From Microvelia longipes (Eukaryota > Arthropoda > Insecta > Hemiptera > Veliidae), in NCBI GenBank assembly GCA_018340805.1, contig JACMZG010001914.1:27976127-28040126 (forward strand): a DNA stretch of 64,000 bases. The letters run 5' to 3'. Position numbers and translations under genes: made by a program. The notes under the pieces were generated by a model that saw nothing but the letters and a program-made list of their open reading frames with translations, made no database searches and was not told where the DNA came from. This document shows, piece by piece, positions 12,131 through 27,252 of the stretch; within the stretch, counting starts at the first letter, position 1; the number at the start of each line of letters is the position of its first letter.

Positions 12131-13973
12131 TGCATATCAAAGCATTGCATCCATCGCTTTAACACTAATATAATACATAAATACGTAATAAGTTTTGCCA
12201 AGTTTAGAAAAGACCATAAAACAATATATTAGTCACATTTAAATCTTTTATTTTGTTATGGGTACAGAATTAGAATGATGTAAACTCAAATTTTCCTAAT
12301 CGTAAAAATTTAAGACATAATCCACGAACTATTTACGACTATGTAGGTTGAATAAGTAATAAATTAAATGAATTTTAAAATTTTTAAATATATAAATTAC
12401 AACATAGTGATTAACTAAATCTAATGATGTTTCTTTAACTATTTTTCTTTGCTGTATTTTCTTGATGACCCAATTATTAATAAATGAAACAAGAAATTTA
12501 TAAAAAATAGTTTAAAAGAAAATTAAACGAGATCTAATGAAATAGATCATTTTGTGACTGATACATCAATCATCTTGATATTACCTAAAAATATCTGATG
12601 ATATATAGAGGCCGTCCATACTTAAGTGGAACTAAAGTTGGTTACAATTTAACTGTAACCAAATATTTAACTATAACAATCTAACAAAAATGGTTGTAAC
12701 AAACTATTAAAATAAACTTGTCAACATTTACAAAACCTTAAACATAACCTATAAGAAATCTCCAAAATAATACATTACTTTAGTTTTCACGCAATAATTT
12801 TAATGGAAATTCCCTATGATTTTTTAACTAATTATTATTGTGTACAATAAATGTATTTGACATAGTGCTCATACTGGTTAAAGTGACTTGGCAGGCTTGA
12901 TAGGAGGAATTACCCAGTGATGATACTCCTTGGCGTGGTAAGGAAAATGTTAATATTTTTCTGTTAATTTAAAAATTTAGCTTAAACCAAAAATTAATTT
13001 AGTGTTTTAATGGTAAATACAATACCATTAAAATACCATTGTACTTCTTTGTTATTCGATTTAAATGTTATTTATAATTTTTTATGCTGTTATTTATATT
13101 ATAATATATGTATGCTTTTAAAACAATAAAGTTATTATGATTATTTATTATACTATTTATTTATTATTTAATTTACTAAATTGGAATAGAAATTAGTATA
13201 ATTTTGAATAGTTGAATTTTCTGAAATGTTTTGCGTTTTAAGCGTGCGCTACAAACGGTAAAAAAGGAATTAATAATAATATATAATTAGTAGTAAAGGC
13301 TTAGGTTTTCTAATTAGCGGGTATTAAAAATAAGCCACTAGCTAGCTTTGAGTGACGTAAAGATCTTGGGTGCAAGCTCAAAGGCCAGACAAAAGATGAG
13401 GCTGGGCTTGTTGGGTTACAAGCTCGAGCTAATTTTGATTTCAAACAATTTATTTTTCCCTACTAGTGGCACATGTCACCAATACCAGTAGCACTTACCA
13501 CAAGTAGTCAAGAAAATCGGGTATAAAAAAAAGATCGGGTAGCCGAGAAAAGATTGGGTATAAAAACAACGCCTATGGTATTATCATAAGGAATTCAACT
13601 TGACCATGGGAAGTTGAAGATTTCCTATGCTAAATAATGATTTTAACTGTTGTAGTAACATTATTAAATATCAAATAAAAATATACTCTCAGTAAAGAGG
13701 AGGTTAAGAAAAAGTTAATTGGTAGTTTGATAGATGGAAAGCCGAGAATTAAACAAATATATTTCCAGTATAAGGTCGTATTATCGAATAAAATACGTGA
13801 TAATAAGTCTCACGACATCTACTAAATGACCACTCCTTTGTGTTTAACAAGAAATTTATTACATTCCTTAAAATAACTAAATATATTATGCGATGAATAC
13901 AGTAGAATCGCGATAACTCTTATCGCGAAACCACACCAAATCTATTAACCCCTTAGTTACCTAAAAAAACTAG
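12131..13973. other. AT-rich DNA, no gene recognised
   Basis: No protein, RNA or repeat family is recognised. Confidence 0.4.
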
Positions 13974-14590
13974 ACTCATTTTGTACTACTTCAAATCAAA
14001 TTGTTTTTTGAAAATATACATTAAATCACGATGACAAAAATCATGAACATCATGGGCTCCAAAGAGTGGAGCCCTTCATATGATTGCGCATGCTCAAAAT
14101 TTTATAAAATCGCACAAATTTCTGTGCAAAACATAAAAATAACATTGTTTAAAGCTGATACAATTTCCAATAGAACGAGTGTTTAATCATCAAAATCGAA
14201 TACCTGTAACCAAACTTATAGCTCTTTCAAAAACACCAAAAAAAATGGCTAACTTATTCAAAGTCAGGGAATTTCTTTAAAAAAATATTGGCTTTTTGTA
14301 CATTTTTTGCAAACAAAAATCATAACTATAGTTGTAGTGATCTGATTTTGACGATTAAACACTCGTTTTACAGAACATGTGATCGCCTTTAAAAATGTTC
14401 ACTTCATGTTTTGCAAACGACTCTCAGGGAACCACTTATTGCAAGAAAACGAATTAGTGCGATTTTTTAATGTTTTGAGCGAGCGCATACATATGGCTCC
14501 ACTCTGGATAAGCAGCATATGATTTTCCTTCATGATTTAAGGTATATTTTTAGAATTTTTTTTAAGTAGTACAAAATAAGACATTTTTAC
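13974..14590. mobile_element. Fold-back element, about 615 bp
   Basis: The left arm (13974 to about 14210) and right arm (about 14335 to 14590) are inverted copies. Matching words include TTTTGTACTACTT, AAATATAC..TTAAATCA, GAGTGGAGCC, AAAATCGCAC and ACGAGTGTTTAATC, with indels, so the arms are old. The middle (about 14210-14335) is non-coding. A partial third copy of the arm end lies at 18375-18470. Confidence 0.75.
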
Positions 14591-15880
14591 GCTCTTGAAC
14601 TATTTCGACCCTAACAATAATTCGGGGTTTTCTTTTTTAAAGATGATAAAAAGAGCATACAGGTTATTATAGCACAAAGTGGACATAATTTTTTCTTCCC
14701 TAATAACAGTAAGATAAATCAAAACATTTAATAGATCCTACTTAAAACAAACTGGGTATTCGTAATGAGGAAATTTGCAATTTTCTCATATTAATGGTTT
14801 CTCCTATTTAAATGCAACTAATATAACCCCCTCCCCTTATTTTTCTCTTATGCTTAGCATACCCGATGCTTTAAATGTGTCTTAACACAAAGTTCAGGTG
14901 ATTTATTTGAAATAAAAATTAACAAAATTATTTTTTATAATGAAAAACTAACTGTAACAATATATTGTAAATTTTTGCTAGTATGTTTAAGATTATGACC
15001 GACCGATAACTAAATAAAAAATAGGAACAACATGTGTTTTATTTATTCCTTATATATAGTGATAAAAATATAAATTTCATAGATTTCTTTCTCCGACATC
15101 TTAAAGATTTATTTCTCACAAAACCTCAATAAAAAACAAGTTTGCTTTACAATATCTTTATAAAGAGAATCAATGAAATAACAAAGATAAATACCAAAAC
15201 AATCAGAAAGAGACGCAAACAAACAAATAGATGTATGGGAAACAAAAACTATAGTTGTAAAATAGTAAAAAAAAGGAAAGGAAAAAATTGATAAAAAGAA
15301 GAATGGAAATTGAAGTTATGTTGAAATCATCCACCTACACTAAAGCCATCTGTCGGGCTCATTTGGAATTTATTGTAAAAAATAGGTATAAATGAATGTA
15401 GAAATCGAATATTAAGAAAAATCTTGAAAAGCGAACAATCAGCATTTGTATTGTACCATGGGAAAATATAAGACATCAAGTTTAAGTGATATTTGAAACA
15501 GATTAAATAGAATTAAAGTGATATTTGATGATAAAACCAAGTTAAAGTATTGTTATTATTTGTTTATTAAGCATTGATGATGACCTTTGTCAGTTTGTTT
15601 ATAAATAAAGTATCATTTTATCGTTATATTTAGAGTTATTTGTTGAGTTATCAATTGCAATATTTAAGTTTGGAAAATAGTTTATTATGACCATGACATT
15701 ATGTTGTTTCATTATGAATAATTTTGAAATTGTTTTTGAATTGTACTCGCAAGTTATCATGTGTTCCAAGGCAACAAAATTAGGAACTATAAAAATTATT
15801 GATTATTCTGGTCTATGAAACTTAAAAAATACGATTGGACTATTATTCTTTTAAAAAGCAATGTTAACACTTGTGAAACT
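14591..15880. other. AT-rich DNA, no gene recognised
   Basis: No feature is recognised. Confidence 0.4.
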
Positions 15881-16208
15881 CCCCTTAGTGAGACGAGCGA
15901 TATTGCTCCCTTTAGTGAGACGAGCGATATTGCTCCCTTTAGTGAGACCGATATTGCTTTAGTGAGACGAGCGATATTGAGTATTGCTCCCCTTAGTGAG
16001 ACGAGCGATATTGCTCCCTTTAGTGAGACGAGCGATATTGCTCCCCTTAGTGAGACGAGCGATATTGCTCCCCTTAGTGAGACGAGCGATATTGCTCCCT
16101 TAGTGAGACGAGCGATATTGCTCCCCTTAGTGAGACAAGCGATATTGCTCCCCTTAGTGAGTGAGACGAGCGAGATTGCTCCCCTTAGTGAGACAAGCGA
16201 TATTGCAT
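15881..16208. repeat. 27-bp minisatellite, about 11-12 copies
   Basis: The unit is CTTAGTGAGACGAGC then GATATTGCTCCC. A few units are shortened or merged. Because 27 is a multiple of three, both strands stay open and give about 145-codon frames with repeating SETSDIAP or SLVSLRGAI text; neither has a start context or neighbours that suggest a gene. Confidence 0.9.
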
Positions 16209-16530
16209 ACTCACTGGTTTTAAAAAATAAAAATTTCATAGAGCAAGCCTAATCTGATAGGGTTTAATCAGCGAAAATTCTTAAATTGTTCAACAAAAAT
16301 AAATTTCGTTTAACCATATGTTTAACTACACACAAGTGAAGCAAGTAAAGAGCGAAACAACGAAGATAGATGACGCATGCGTCAACCCTTTAAGTAACCT
16401 TACAAAATTAAATAATTTACAGACTGCATTAACTTGTGAAAGATGTAAAGAGACAGCTATTCAGAATTTAGAATTATTCCATCGCATCGATAGTTCATCA
16501 TCTTTTTACTTATCCTTATTTATATTGTAG
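16209..16530 (+). other. Short unassigned open frame next to repeats
   Basis: A 70-codon frame at 16318-16530 contains TCERCKETAIQNLELFHRID, which reads more protein-like than its surroundings, and stops just where a family A end begins. No domain is recognised. It could be a decayed exon or chance. Confidence 0.15.
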
Positions 16531-16980
16531 GTATATAGGAAAAGTATTGTGTTTGCAAAAAAATCCGAAACCGGGATGTTAACGGAATTACCTGTTTCAG
16601 GCGTTTAAAAGCCTCCTGAGTTGTCAATAATAAATAACTGTTATAATAAATATTATTACTGTCAGTAATAATAAAAGTTGTAAAGTTGTCCTTTACGTAA
16701 TAAATAAGTGCACTAAGTTAGGTTTAATACAGTATATCCATGATATTTGGTGGATCATAAAAGTTAAGCAGCATCGAGCGTGGTCAGGGCCTGAACAGAT
16801 GACCACTGGGAAAGAAATGAATGTATTTACTATTCGTGACGTGTTACAGTATAAATTTCTGTAACGTATTTCAGACGTTTTACAGTATAAATATTCTGAG
16901 GACGAGGGAAGCGAGTCCAAAACTGGGAGAACTAGCTTAGTGAATTCGATGCATTGAGGCAACCTCCTAATTTGACGATA
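16531..16980 (+). mobile_element. Composite repeat: family A end plus 5S rRNA-derived SINE
   Basis: 16531-16625 is the reverse complement of the family A 3' end (TATAGGAAAAGTATTGTG, CCGAAACCGGGATG, AAGCCTCCTGAG). About 16752-16812 resembles 5S rRNA: AGTTAAGCAGC (A-box region), CATCGAGC, GGTCAG (intermediate element) and GATGACCACTGGGAA (C-box region). Then comes the body with hairpin 16900-16918 (GGAC GA GG GAA GC GA GTCC). In 5S genes these boxes form the internal pol III promoter bound by TFIIIA; SINE3-class elements reuse them. Compared with 31596-32345 the middle of family A is deleted. Confidence 0.7.
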
Positions 16981-18374
16981 ACATTTTCGTCTTATTGCGA
17001 TTAAAAATGATTTGGATTTAGATCTGTTGGATCAAAAGATTAAAAAGATTTTATTTAGGAATGAATATACACATACGTTCGAATATACATTTTTATACAT
17101 AAAATATAATACATAATAAATGATCATATTTATGGTGCTTTCCAATATAGTATGATAAGATTCCTTATTTATGTTGCCTAAAATATACTTTATAGCCGGA
17201 TTTAATACAAATAAATATTTAGTGCTACCATTTTTATTTAACTTGATTTAGAGCTAGACTAAACGAAAATCAATCTCTCAGATTTTACCTTAAATAGCAT
17301 TAAAATTTTCAAATAAACTGACACTACCAATATTTAGACTTTATAAAAATTATCGAACAAAGTAAACTAAAGTGTAAAATTTTAATGTCTCGAATCGATC
17401 TCTTATTAATCGTTCTAACACGGCCCGAATCAAAACCGGTTACGGATTTATAACTAAAAAGATTTTTAGAAGTTTATTCTGCCCGAGGCTATTTTCAACA
17501 AGAAATAACAATAATCCAGTTTTAAGGACTTATCGTTGCTGGTAATTTTAGTATGGTCATGATTACTAACGCGGTATTCCTTATAAGGAAATCAAGTCGC
17601 CAAAGACGCAATAGGTAAAGTAAAGTGATAATAGTAGTAACTAGTAAATAATAGTATTAAATAAAAATAAATGTTTAATTAGGTGATATTTTCATCAACT
17701 AATAGCCAGGGAACAGTTTATCCCGGTTTGGCTAAAGAACTTTAAAAAACCACTTGCACCTAAACATTTAAGGAATACACTTCTTAGATCCCAATTAGAT
17801 CGCCAACCTTTGGAAGCCCACAGGCCATTTGATAGGTCAAATAACCCAAAAGTACAACTAAATTGTGACCCCGCCCCCTCTCCATTTCACCAGCGGCATA
17901 GCAAGTAATTTATCAAGCAGCCCATTAGAAAATTTCTCCAAAGGAAATTCGGAAAAATAACTTAAGAAATTTGAGTTTATCAACTTAAGTTCTATTTAAT
18001 CTGAAAAATGTATAATGATTTTGAGAGTTCCTACCTTAATGAGTTTGACTTTCTTTCAGCAATTCCACAACATTAATATCACCGTCTACCTTAACAACAA
18101 CAAGAAAATAGTTTTAATCATATATTATGTTAAGTAGTCTACAAAATAAGGTTTTTGATATTTGACTGATCTTTAAGGACAAACCTAGAAGACTTGATAC
18201 ATCATGATAAATATCCTTGATGGGGGGCTAATCAAACCCTAAATTAATTAAGATCATTAATTAATTAATTACATGACATACATAACATGTTAACCACTGT
18301 ACACTCGGTTCGCCCCCCCCACCCTTATTCCTAGTAACTCATTTTTTTAAGGTCCGGACTTAAAAAAATGTGAT
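16981..18374. other. AT-rich DNA with one hairpin remnant
   Basis: Near 17929-17955 CCAAAGGAAATTCGG recalls the terminal hairpin of the SINE at 5325-5430. Nothing else is recognised. Confidence 0.4.
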
Positions 18375-18655
18375 TAATTATGTTCTACTTCACAATTTTT
18401 TTAAAAATATACCTTAAATTGTAAAGAAACTTTATTTAAAACTTCGCAAAAACCCCGTTCGTTGGCTGAACATTTGTCATTATCTCGCTTATTAAAGCGA
18501 GATAATAAAACTGTTTTAACTGGAATGGAACTGCTCCCTGGGGGCGGCGATATTCAAGACTCCACCCTACTTGATGGTGGAATATTGAAAGGGTGGAAAC
18601 CATCTTTCCTTAGGTCAAACGACGGACAGAGATTTGAATGCAAGTTTTAAAATTG
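18375..18655. repeat. Partial fold-back arm and a 12-bp-arm hairpin
   Basis: 18375-18470 repeats the arm end of the element at 13974-14590 (GTTCTACTTCACA, then AAAATATACCTTAAAT). At about 18479-18506 ATTATCTCGCTT and AAGCGAGATAAT form a perfect inverted repeat with loop ATTA. Confidence 0.6.
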
Positions 18656-18945
18656 AATACAATGGTTTCCAAAATGAAAATAGATGGTAGCGAAATGACA
18701 TCCAGGTGGACGATAACCACAAGGTGGACGACCACCTTAAGTTACTAAAAAATCGAAAAAAAAGTAAATTACCGGATAACCTAATATAAGATCAGTAAAC
18801 TATATATGTCGAGTAGGGGGTCGTTTACGATATTTTTTGGAATGCTAAATCGAATAATACCGGTCCGAAGTCGTTAAGACCACTCAAAGTTGTCAAAGCC
18901 AGGATTCCCAGATTCGGAATCTTGGTACCGGCCATAATTGTTTAT
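18656..18945 (+). repeat. Diverged copy of the 145-bp repeat family
   Basis: It shares CGAGTAGGG..GTCGTT, GCTAAATCGAATAA, CCGGTCCGAAGTCG and GACCACTC with the tandem units at 56940-57260, in the same order. Confidence 0.55.
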
Positions 18946-19061
18946 CTTCATATTTACAGTATATAAGTTTATTACTTGAAAATAAATGTGGCACGGACTG
19001 CAAGCAGAGCGAATTTCCTAGCTTAATGTTCCAGTATATAAGCTTAAATATTTGGTAGTAA

Positions 19062-19117
19062 TAAATAATATATTAGGTAGAACATATTATGTTCTAACTA
19101 ATATGTTCTACTTAGGT
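19062..19117. repeat. Palindromic AT-rich spacer
   Basis: GTAGAACATATTA and TAATATGTTCTAC form 13-base perfect arms with a 9-base loop, immediately before family C. Confidence 0.75.
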
Positions 19118-19502
19118 AGAACATATTAGGTAGAAGGAACTGAAAATGTTAGATTTTGACAATTTTTCATTGATTTTCACATCAACATTTATCTATATAC
19201 CAAATTCCAAGTGTCTACGATTGCTGGAAGTGCTTTATATGAGTTAGTAAATAAGTGTGTAAGTGTTAAAACTCCCTAACTTTGAGCCATTACATTTTAA
19301 TACCTGTAAACGTTTAAAGATTTGAAATTCAGTAGTATGGGTCAGCTCAACAAGATCTTTTAGTTAATATTAAAATTATATTTTTTAATGTCTTTAATAA
19401 TAAGATACGAGGGGGTGAACATAGCCTCGAGATGCTTCTGGTAAAGGATGGTACACCAGTGACCGCTAGACTTGCCGGGGGCACTATCGTGCCTCCAGAT
19501 AA
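19118..19502 (+). repeat. Dispersed family C repeat, copy 1
   Basis: It is colinear with 23274-23640 at roughly 75-80% identity by eye: GGAACTGAAAATGTTAGA, TTGACAATTTTTCATTG, CTAACTTTGAGCCATTA, AGCCTCGAGATGCTT and GGGGGCACT..CGTGCC. No coding capacity is recognised. Confidence 0.85.
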
Positions 19503-19559
19503 TATTGGAATAATTATTACTTGAATAAAGGAAGAATTCTCTTTATCTTTTATTATTGA

Positions 19560-20640
<1,081 letters not shown>

Positions 20641-22621
20641 AGGTGTTTCAGGTTTATCTTTAATAAACTATGATCTTTGAGGGATTCTTTTTCAAAACAT
20701 GAATCTATCTTCTCCACACCTAAATTCTCTTCCGGTATCTGAATAACCGGAAGAGTGTAATTATTTTGATGAATATTCGAAAAAAATAAAAAGCTCGCAA
20801 AGGAAATATAGTTTTAAAGCGTTTTTGTGTATTTTAATCAATTAAAGTAAATTCATAAACATTTGATAATTCAACCAATTTTTCAAGAAAAACGTTGATT
20901 AATATTATCTGAAGAAGATATCTAATACTTGTAGACTGGAGATATTGGAAAGGGCTGAGAGGGACCACATCGAGGAATTGTCCACGGATCATTAACTCAA
21001 GACTAGGCCACGAGATGTCGTGCATGACTGCTTCTTGATCTTAGATAAATTGGGGTTTTGTCTTGTAGATTTTTTTTATTTTTTAAAATCTGTTAAATTG
21101 GACAATTAATTTTTTGGGTAAGGAATGATAAATTGTTTTATTACAATGAAATATTCTCTCTTGATAATTAATTCGGCTGCGCCTCAGAACTGAAGAATAG
21201 ATTGTGCTTTGACGACTCTTACTCAATTCACTACAATATTTTTGCTTTCCTTATCTATAAAATGAGGAGATAGCATTGCATTAGATAAAAAACGTAACAC
21301 CCACATTTTTCATCAAATGTCGACGTTTTAGCACCTTTCAGATCTCAAAAATTGAGAAAATGTTGATGTTGTAAGACTGCATGTATAAATTATGGATGTG
21401 CAAATTTCCCTGGCCCCTTCCTGACTACAGGCTTGCCTCAACCACATTTTTGGCCATAGTTCTCAAGTCATTTATATAAATGAATGTACACGTTTCTTGA
21501 ATATAAAAGTTTTGATTAACTTTTCTTGTATTCTGTCATGAAAATGTTTAGGCCTATCGGTAGGTAAGCCTCGTTCCTTAATTAGCAGCTTTATTTAACC
21601 TGCGTTTAGCCAAAAATTGAAAAAAAAAAAATTACTTGTATTTCGTCTAGGAAAAAAGGTCAGATTTGAAAACATATCGTTTAAAATTCAAAGAGTAGAG
21701 CTAATTAAATTTTATGAACTCACTAAAAAATGAAAACCCCATCTTGACTTTTTATGACATGAATTTTGATAGAATTTAACACTAGAACGATCTTCAGCTA
21801 CCGCTCGCATAAGGTATTATTTCTTTATTAGTATTTTGGAGCCGTATAGGCACTAAGTCTGACATCACGAAAATCGTGATCAGTTTCGAACGAAAGACGA
21901 CTTGTCAAAAGTTATCGTGGTCAATATTGGCAAATAGTGTCAAAAATAACAATTCTCCTCCAAAAAAAAATAATTAACATTTTTATTCCTTAACTATAAT
22001 TGATTTTGTATGTATTTATGTATACGAATATGTAATTAGATCTTCAAAAATAACTTAAAATATGCTAATGTTTTGTTCTTTCTTTATCCTATAAAAAATA
22101 ATGTTTTAAGTCTTTAAATTATAGTCCTAATATAAAATATGATAATAATAATAATAAATAATATTAAGGTATCTTTTGTACTTTTGGGAGCTCTATTCGT
22201 GATAAGAATTGCAAATTACCAAAAGAACTTATTGTTGAAAAAAAATAGATTACGAAATCAGATTATCACTTAAAGTTGCAATATTGGATCAAGAAACTTT
22301 GAAAATGATTCAAAATCAATAATTACACCTTACGTATAATTAATGATCTTAATTACTAATCACATTTTCTAATAACAAGTATTTCTATTGTCGAAATAAA
22401 ATAGGAGTCAGTATTTATAAATCCATACGCGGATGTCATTATACTTACCTTGTAAACACTGTACATGCCAAACGGCACATAATCTAATCTAATAGCAACT
22501 GGATTAGATTAAATTTGGTGCAAATAATCAAGTCTTATTAGAGCAATAACTGGATCAGATATTGCAGAAAATCTATCTTGAATTCACCTAGTACCCGTGT
22601 ACTCTTTTTAAAGTAATGTCC
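20641..22621. other. AT-rich DNA, no gene recognised
   Basis: No protein, RNA or family copy is recognised. Confidence 0.4.
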
Positions 22622-23118
22622 AATATTTCTGGGCATATTTTTGCAAGGAATCATGTTCAAGCTTACAAAAAGAATGAAATCCAAAACAAAAAAATAGAGC
22701 TAAGTCTAGCGTGAAAAGTTGTGAAATCATTGAATAAGCCAAGTCGTAAGTTTCCAATAATTCTTGTAAATATATGAGGTCTTGGCGGTTTCCCTTTGTG
22801 ACTGGCCAGCACACACAGAAATGCATTAAAGCTTTTAAAGAGGGTGGATATATTATTATAATGTATGTCTTTACTCTATACAAGATGTTTAGCACCACAC
22901 TACCTTAAGCTGCGTAATGGCCAAGCCATGAAGTGAAACCGCCTAGACCTCATATATTTACAAGCATTATTGGGAAATTACGACTTTGCTTATTCAATGA
23001 TCTCACAACTTTTTACTCTGGACTTGGCTCTCATATGTAGACATGTGATTTGGTTTGGATTTTATTCCTTTTTGTAAGCTTGAACATTATTCCTCACAAA
23101 AATACGCCAAGAAATATT
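22622..23118. mobile_element. Large inverted repeat (fold-back), arms about 187-200 bp
   Basis: The left arm 22622-22807 and right arm 22919-23118 are inverted copies at about 85% by eye: AATATTTCTGGGC, CAAGCTTACAAAAAG, TCATTGAATAAGCC and ATATATGAGGTCTTGGCGGT each meet their complements. The spacer is 111 bases. Open frames inside are by-products. Confidence 0.85.
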
Positions 23119-23273
23119 ATTAAATTATTAATTAGTTACAGCATATTACACCACTTATTTATAACTTAACAGTTCCGTTTTCTTTACTTAAACAATTTAT
23201 AAATTGCGTAAAAATATATTGTAATGTTCTTTTAAAATAAAAGTCCAGATGTTCTTAATTTTGGTGTGCTCAA

Positions 23274-23640
23274 CTAGGTAGCGCTAGAAGGAACTGAAAA
23301 TGTTAGATTTTGACAATTTTTCATTGGTTTTCACATCATTATTTATCTATATACCAAATTTCAAGTGCCTTCGATTGCTGGAAGTGCCTTAGAATTTGGA
23401 TGAGTGAGTGTCAAAACTGCCTAACTTTGAGCCATTATATCTCAACAGCTGTGAATGGTAAAGATATGAAATTCGGTAGAATGGGTCAGCTCTTATAGTA
23501 AATATTAAAATGATATTTTTTAATGTGCTTAGTAAAAAGATACGAGGAGTGAAAATAGCCTCGAGATGCTTTCCGTAAGATATAGTACTCCATGTGACAG
23601 CTAGACTAGTCGGGGGCACTGCCGTGCCCCCAGATGTTTC
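23274..23640 (+). repeat. Dispersed family C repeat, copy 2
   Basis: Second copy of the family at 19118-19502, in the same orientation. The end GGGGGCACTGCCGTGCCCCC contains a strong mini-palindrome. Confidence 0.85.
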
Positions 23641-24095
23641 TATTTTAAAAGATATAAAAGCTAGGGGAATAAATCTGCAATACATCGGATTAGCAAGCTC
23701 AATAAAACGTCATACAAAACTAAACGTTTTGATTACAGGTTAAATAATACGCGTCGGTGCTGTAAATGGAAAAACAAAGGAATAAACGTGGGACTTCTAA
23801 CTTGTTCTGAAGGAGTGGCAAATCAACCCTTAGGTACAACAATGCCAAATTTGGTAAGAGGGTTGGATGGAACAAGTAGGCGGCGCCACCTACCCCTTAA
23901 AAAGAAATGTAACTAACAGAAATCCAATTTTTATTTCACAAAATCTTGCAAATATAGTTATAAATTAAAGTCTTAATTTGGAGCGGCTTAAGCGCGTTAC
24001 ATTGATTGAAGAGTGGGCGGATTGCTAAGTGACCATGTATATCTTACTTAGTGTAAGCGTGTAACTTTTTATATGATTCATAAATTAATTTATTT
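23641..24095. other. AT-rich DNA, no gene recognised
   Basis: No feature is recognised. Confidence 0.4.
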
Positions 24096-25008
<913 letters not shown>

Positions 25009-25034
25009 TATATGTATGTATATATGTATGTATG

Positions 25035-25120
<86 letters not shown>
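25009..25120. repeat. (TATG)n/(TA)n microsatellite
   Basis: TATG-rich start grading into TA dinucleotides. Confidence 0.9.
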
Positions 25121-25125
<5 letters not shown>

Positions 25126-25611
25126 ATTATAAAAATATTATATGTATTCTTATTATTTACGTAATACTGATATTTTTTTCCTGCTTCTTTATTCTTCTTT
25201 CCTTACTTTTTTCTTCTCTTTTTCCCTTTTGAGGGAATCTGGGGGGGGGGGGCGTAAAGCCGACTTAACATAGCTGGACTTCTTTTAAGCATTATTTTTT
25301 ATCCTGTAAGAGAAATAATTGTCTCATATTAATTTGGTGTTAGGATGATAAGATAACCCCGTCTCATCTCAAGGTAGACTTTTAGTCTATGCAAGGCATC
25401 TAAAAAACTGGAATGTGAAAAATCCAATTGAGTTATTACAGCATAGACTGGAAAATAAGGCTAACCTTAAAGAAAAATACCCTAAACGAAATGTTAACAC
25501 TTAGGCAATTTGCTTATATGTATATACTCTTACAAGTTCTATGGACTATGAGAATTCCCTGAACAATATAGCATCTTCCTTATGTCTATTATCATTTTTA
25601 CTTTCCTCATT
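25121..25611. other. AT-rich DNA with a 12-base G run
   Basis: A pyrimidine-rich stretch (25165-25230) is followed by twelve G at 25231-25242. Nothing coding is recognised. Confidence 0.5.
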
Positions 25612-25840
25612 AAAACCGTATATACACAAAAATATTGTGTTTGCAAAAAATCCAAAACCAGGATGTCACCTGAATTTTCCGTTTTAAGTGCTTTTTAACG
25701 TCCAAAGTGCTGCAGTATAAATTTAGTGATTTGTATGTTCTGAGGACAAGCGAAGCGAGTCCGAAGAAGTGAGTATTAGCGCAAAAATTCGATGAGGCAA
25801 GGAAAAGTTCCGAGGTACCCCGTGCCCGATTTTTCATACT
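25612..25840 (+). mobile_element. Composite repeat: family A end plus 5S-SINE body
   Basis: 25630-25690 is the reversed family A end (ATTGTGTTTGC, CAAAACCAGGATG). It passes directly into the 5S-repeat body (CTGCAGTATAAATTTAGTG), with the hairpin at 25744-25762 (GGAC AA GC GAA GC GA GTCC) and the end AAAGTTCCGAGGTACCCCG. The 5S-like head itself is deleted. Confidence 0.75.
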
Positions 25841-27252
25841 TATTTTTTCAAAATTCGTCAGTATATAATATCGAATGCGTTTTGTATATTAGTTGTATAT
25901 CGGTCGAACATTTGTCGTATGGTGGTTATATATGTCTCATACTGTCGTATGTATATATGGATTATGTACAGCTAAAACAAGATACTTCGACATCTATACT
26001 ATATTTCGACTTTTAAAATCGTTGGTCGCTCCACGCACGTTGTCAATAATCAATTTTATGAAGGAGAACCACCATAATTCTAAGTAATTTTATCTATAAT
26101 CTAATTAACTTATAAGAAATTAAATTGTTTCTTTTCTACATAAATTATAACTTGTGCATTTATTTTATAATTATATACTCCATAAAATTTATTTTCTATA
26201 TAATCATATATTTGTGATAAATTTTTATTATTCATGAATATTCATGTATATTAATATTAATAAAAATATTATAGACAATAATATAATAATCTGTTAACTA
26301 ATGCCGCATGTCTTTAACTCAAAGAGTGACTAAGATGTCAAAAAAATTTAAACAGATTGTAAAGCTTTGCATCGTATTGTAAGAAGAATTTATAGCCTGA
26401 GGATCGTTAGCTAGGGTGGCTTGAATCAATGAATTTTAAATTTAGTAGGTTCATATTAAAATGGTTACTATCCCCGGAAGGTTGGCTGTTCGAGTTCTTC
26501 AAAAAGTACGCTCTATGGCAAGCTATTGTTTGACATAGCAAGTTACGATTAAAGAGCAAATCGTCATTATCTTATAACGATTCGCTAAAACGTTAAAAAA
26601 ATGTCGAGATTTATAGCAAATTTCAACAAAAAATATCTACGATATTTACCTATTTATATTCATAATGAATATAAAAAACTCATAAATATGAATTACATTA
26701 AAAATAAGTTATCCTTTTCTGGAATAAATTATTATAATTATTCGTATAGAGAAATTGAGTGTATCTTATCTAATTACTATTATTGCTATCATTGAATAAA
26801 TTTAATATAAATTACTAATAAATATTAAAAATAAAGTATTATAATGTATTGAAGTAATTACTCTGTTAACACTTCTTGGCTATAATTTATTAAGTTTCAT
26901 CATAAGGTCAAGCAATGTGGTTTGATTAAGTTAAAAAGTATGTTAAAGAAATGTAAATTACAACACTGTAAGTGTAGTGCAGAATAGACAGCAGTAGAAA
27001 ATTCTTAAAATTGGCAGCACTGAGAAGTGATAAGGGCTTTGATAAGACCTTCGTTTTCTAAACAACACCGTTACTATAAAGGAGATTTGTCAAATTGTTA
27101 ATTCATTTAAATTTGTTCAATATTTAATGCAATATTTTAGGCTTTTTTAGCTTCTCAATACATTGAGATAGGCTCTACCCCCTCTAGTAATATCAAGGAG
27201 TATTCGCGATTCAAATAAACGGTTGTAAAGTTGGCAATATCAATGGTGGGAA
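25841..27252. other. AT-rich DNA, possible SINE remnant
   Basis: Near 26470-26510 GGTTGGCTGTTCGAGTTCTT resembles a pol III B box but no A box or family match supports it. The rest holds nothing recognised. Confidence 0.3.

Noticed and set aside
15881..16208. CRISPR-like array
   Set aside because: The 27-bp units abut directly with no unique spacers, and the setting is eukaryotic.
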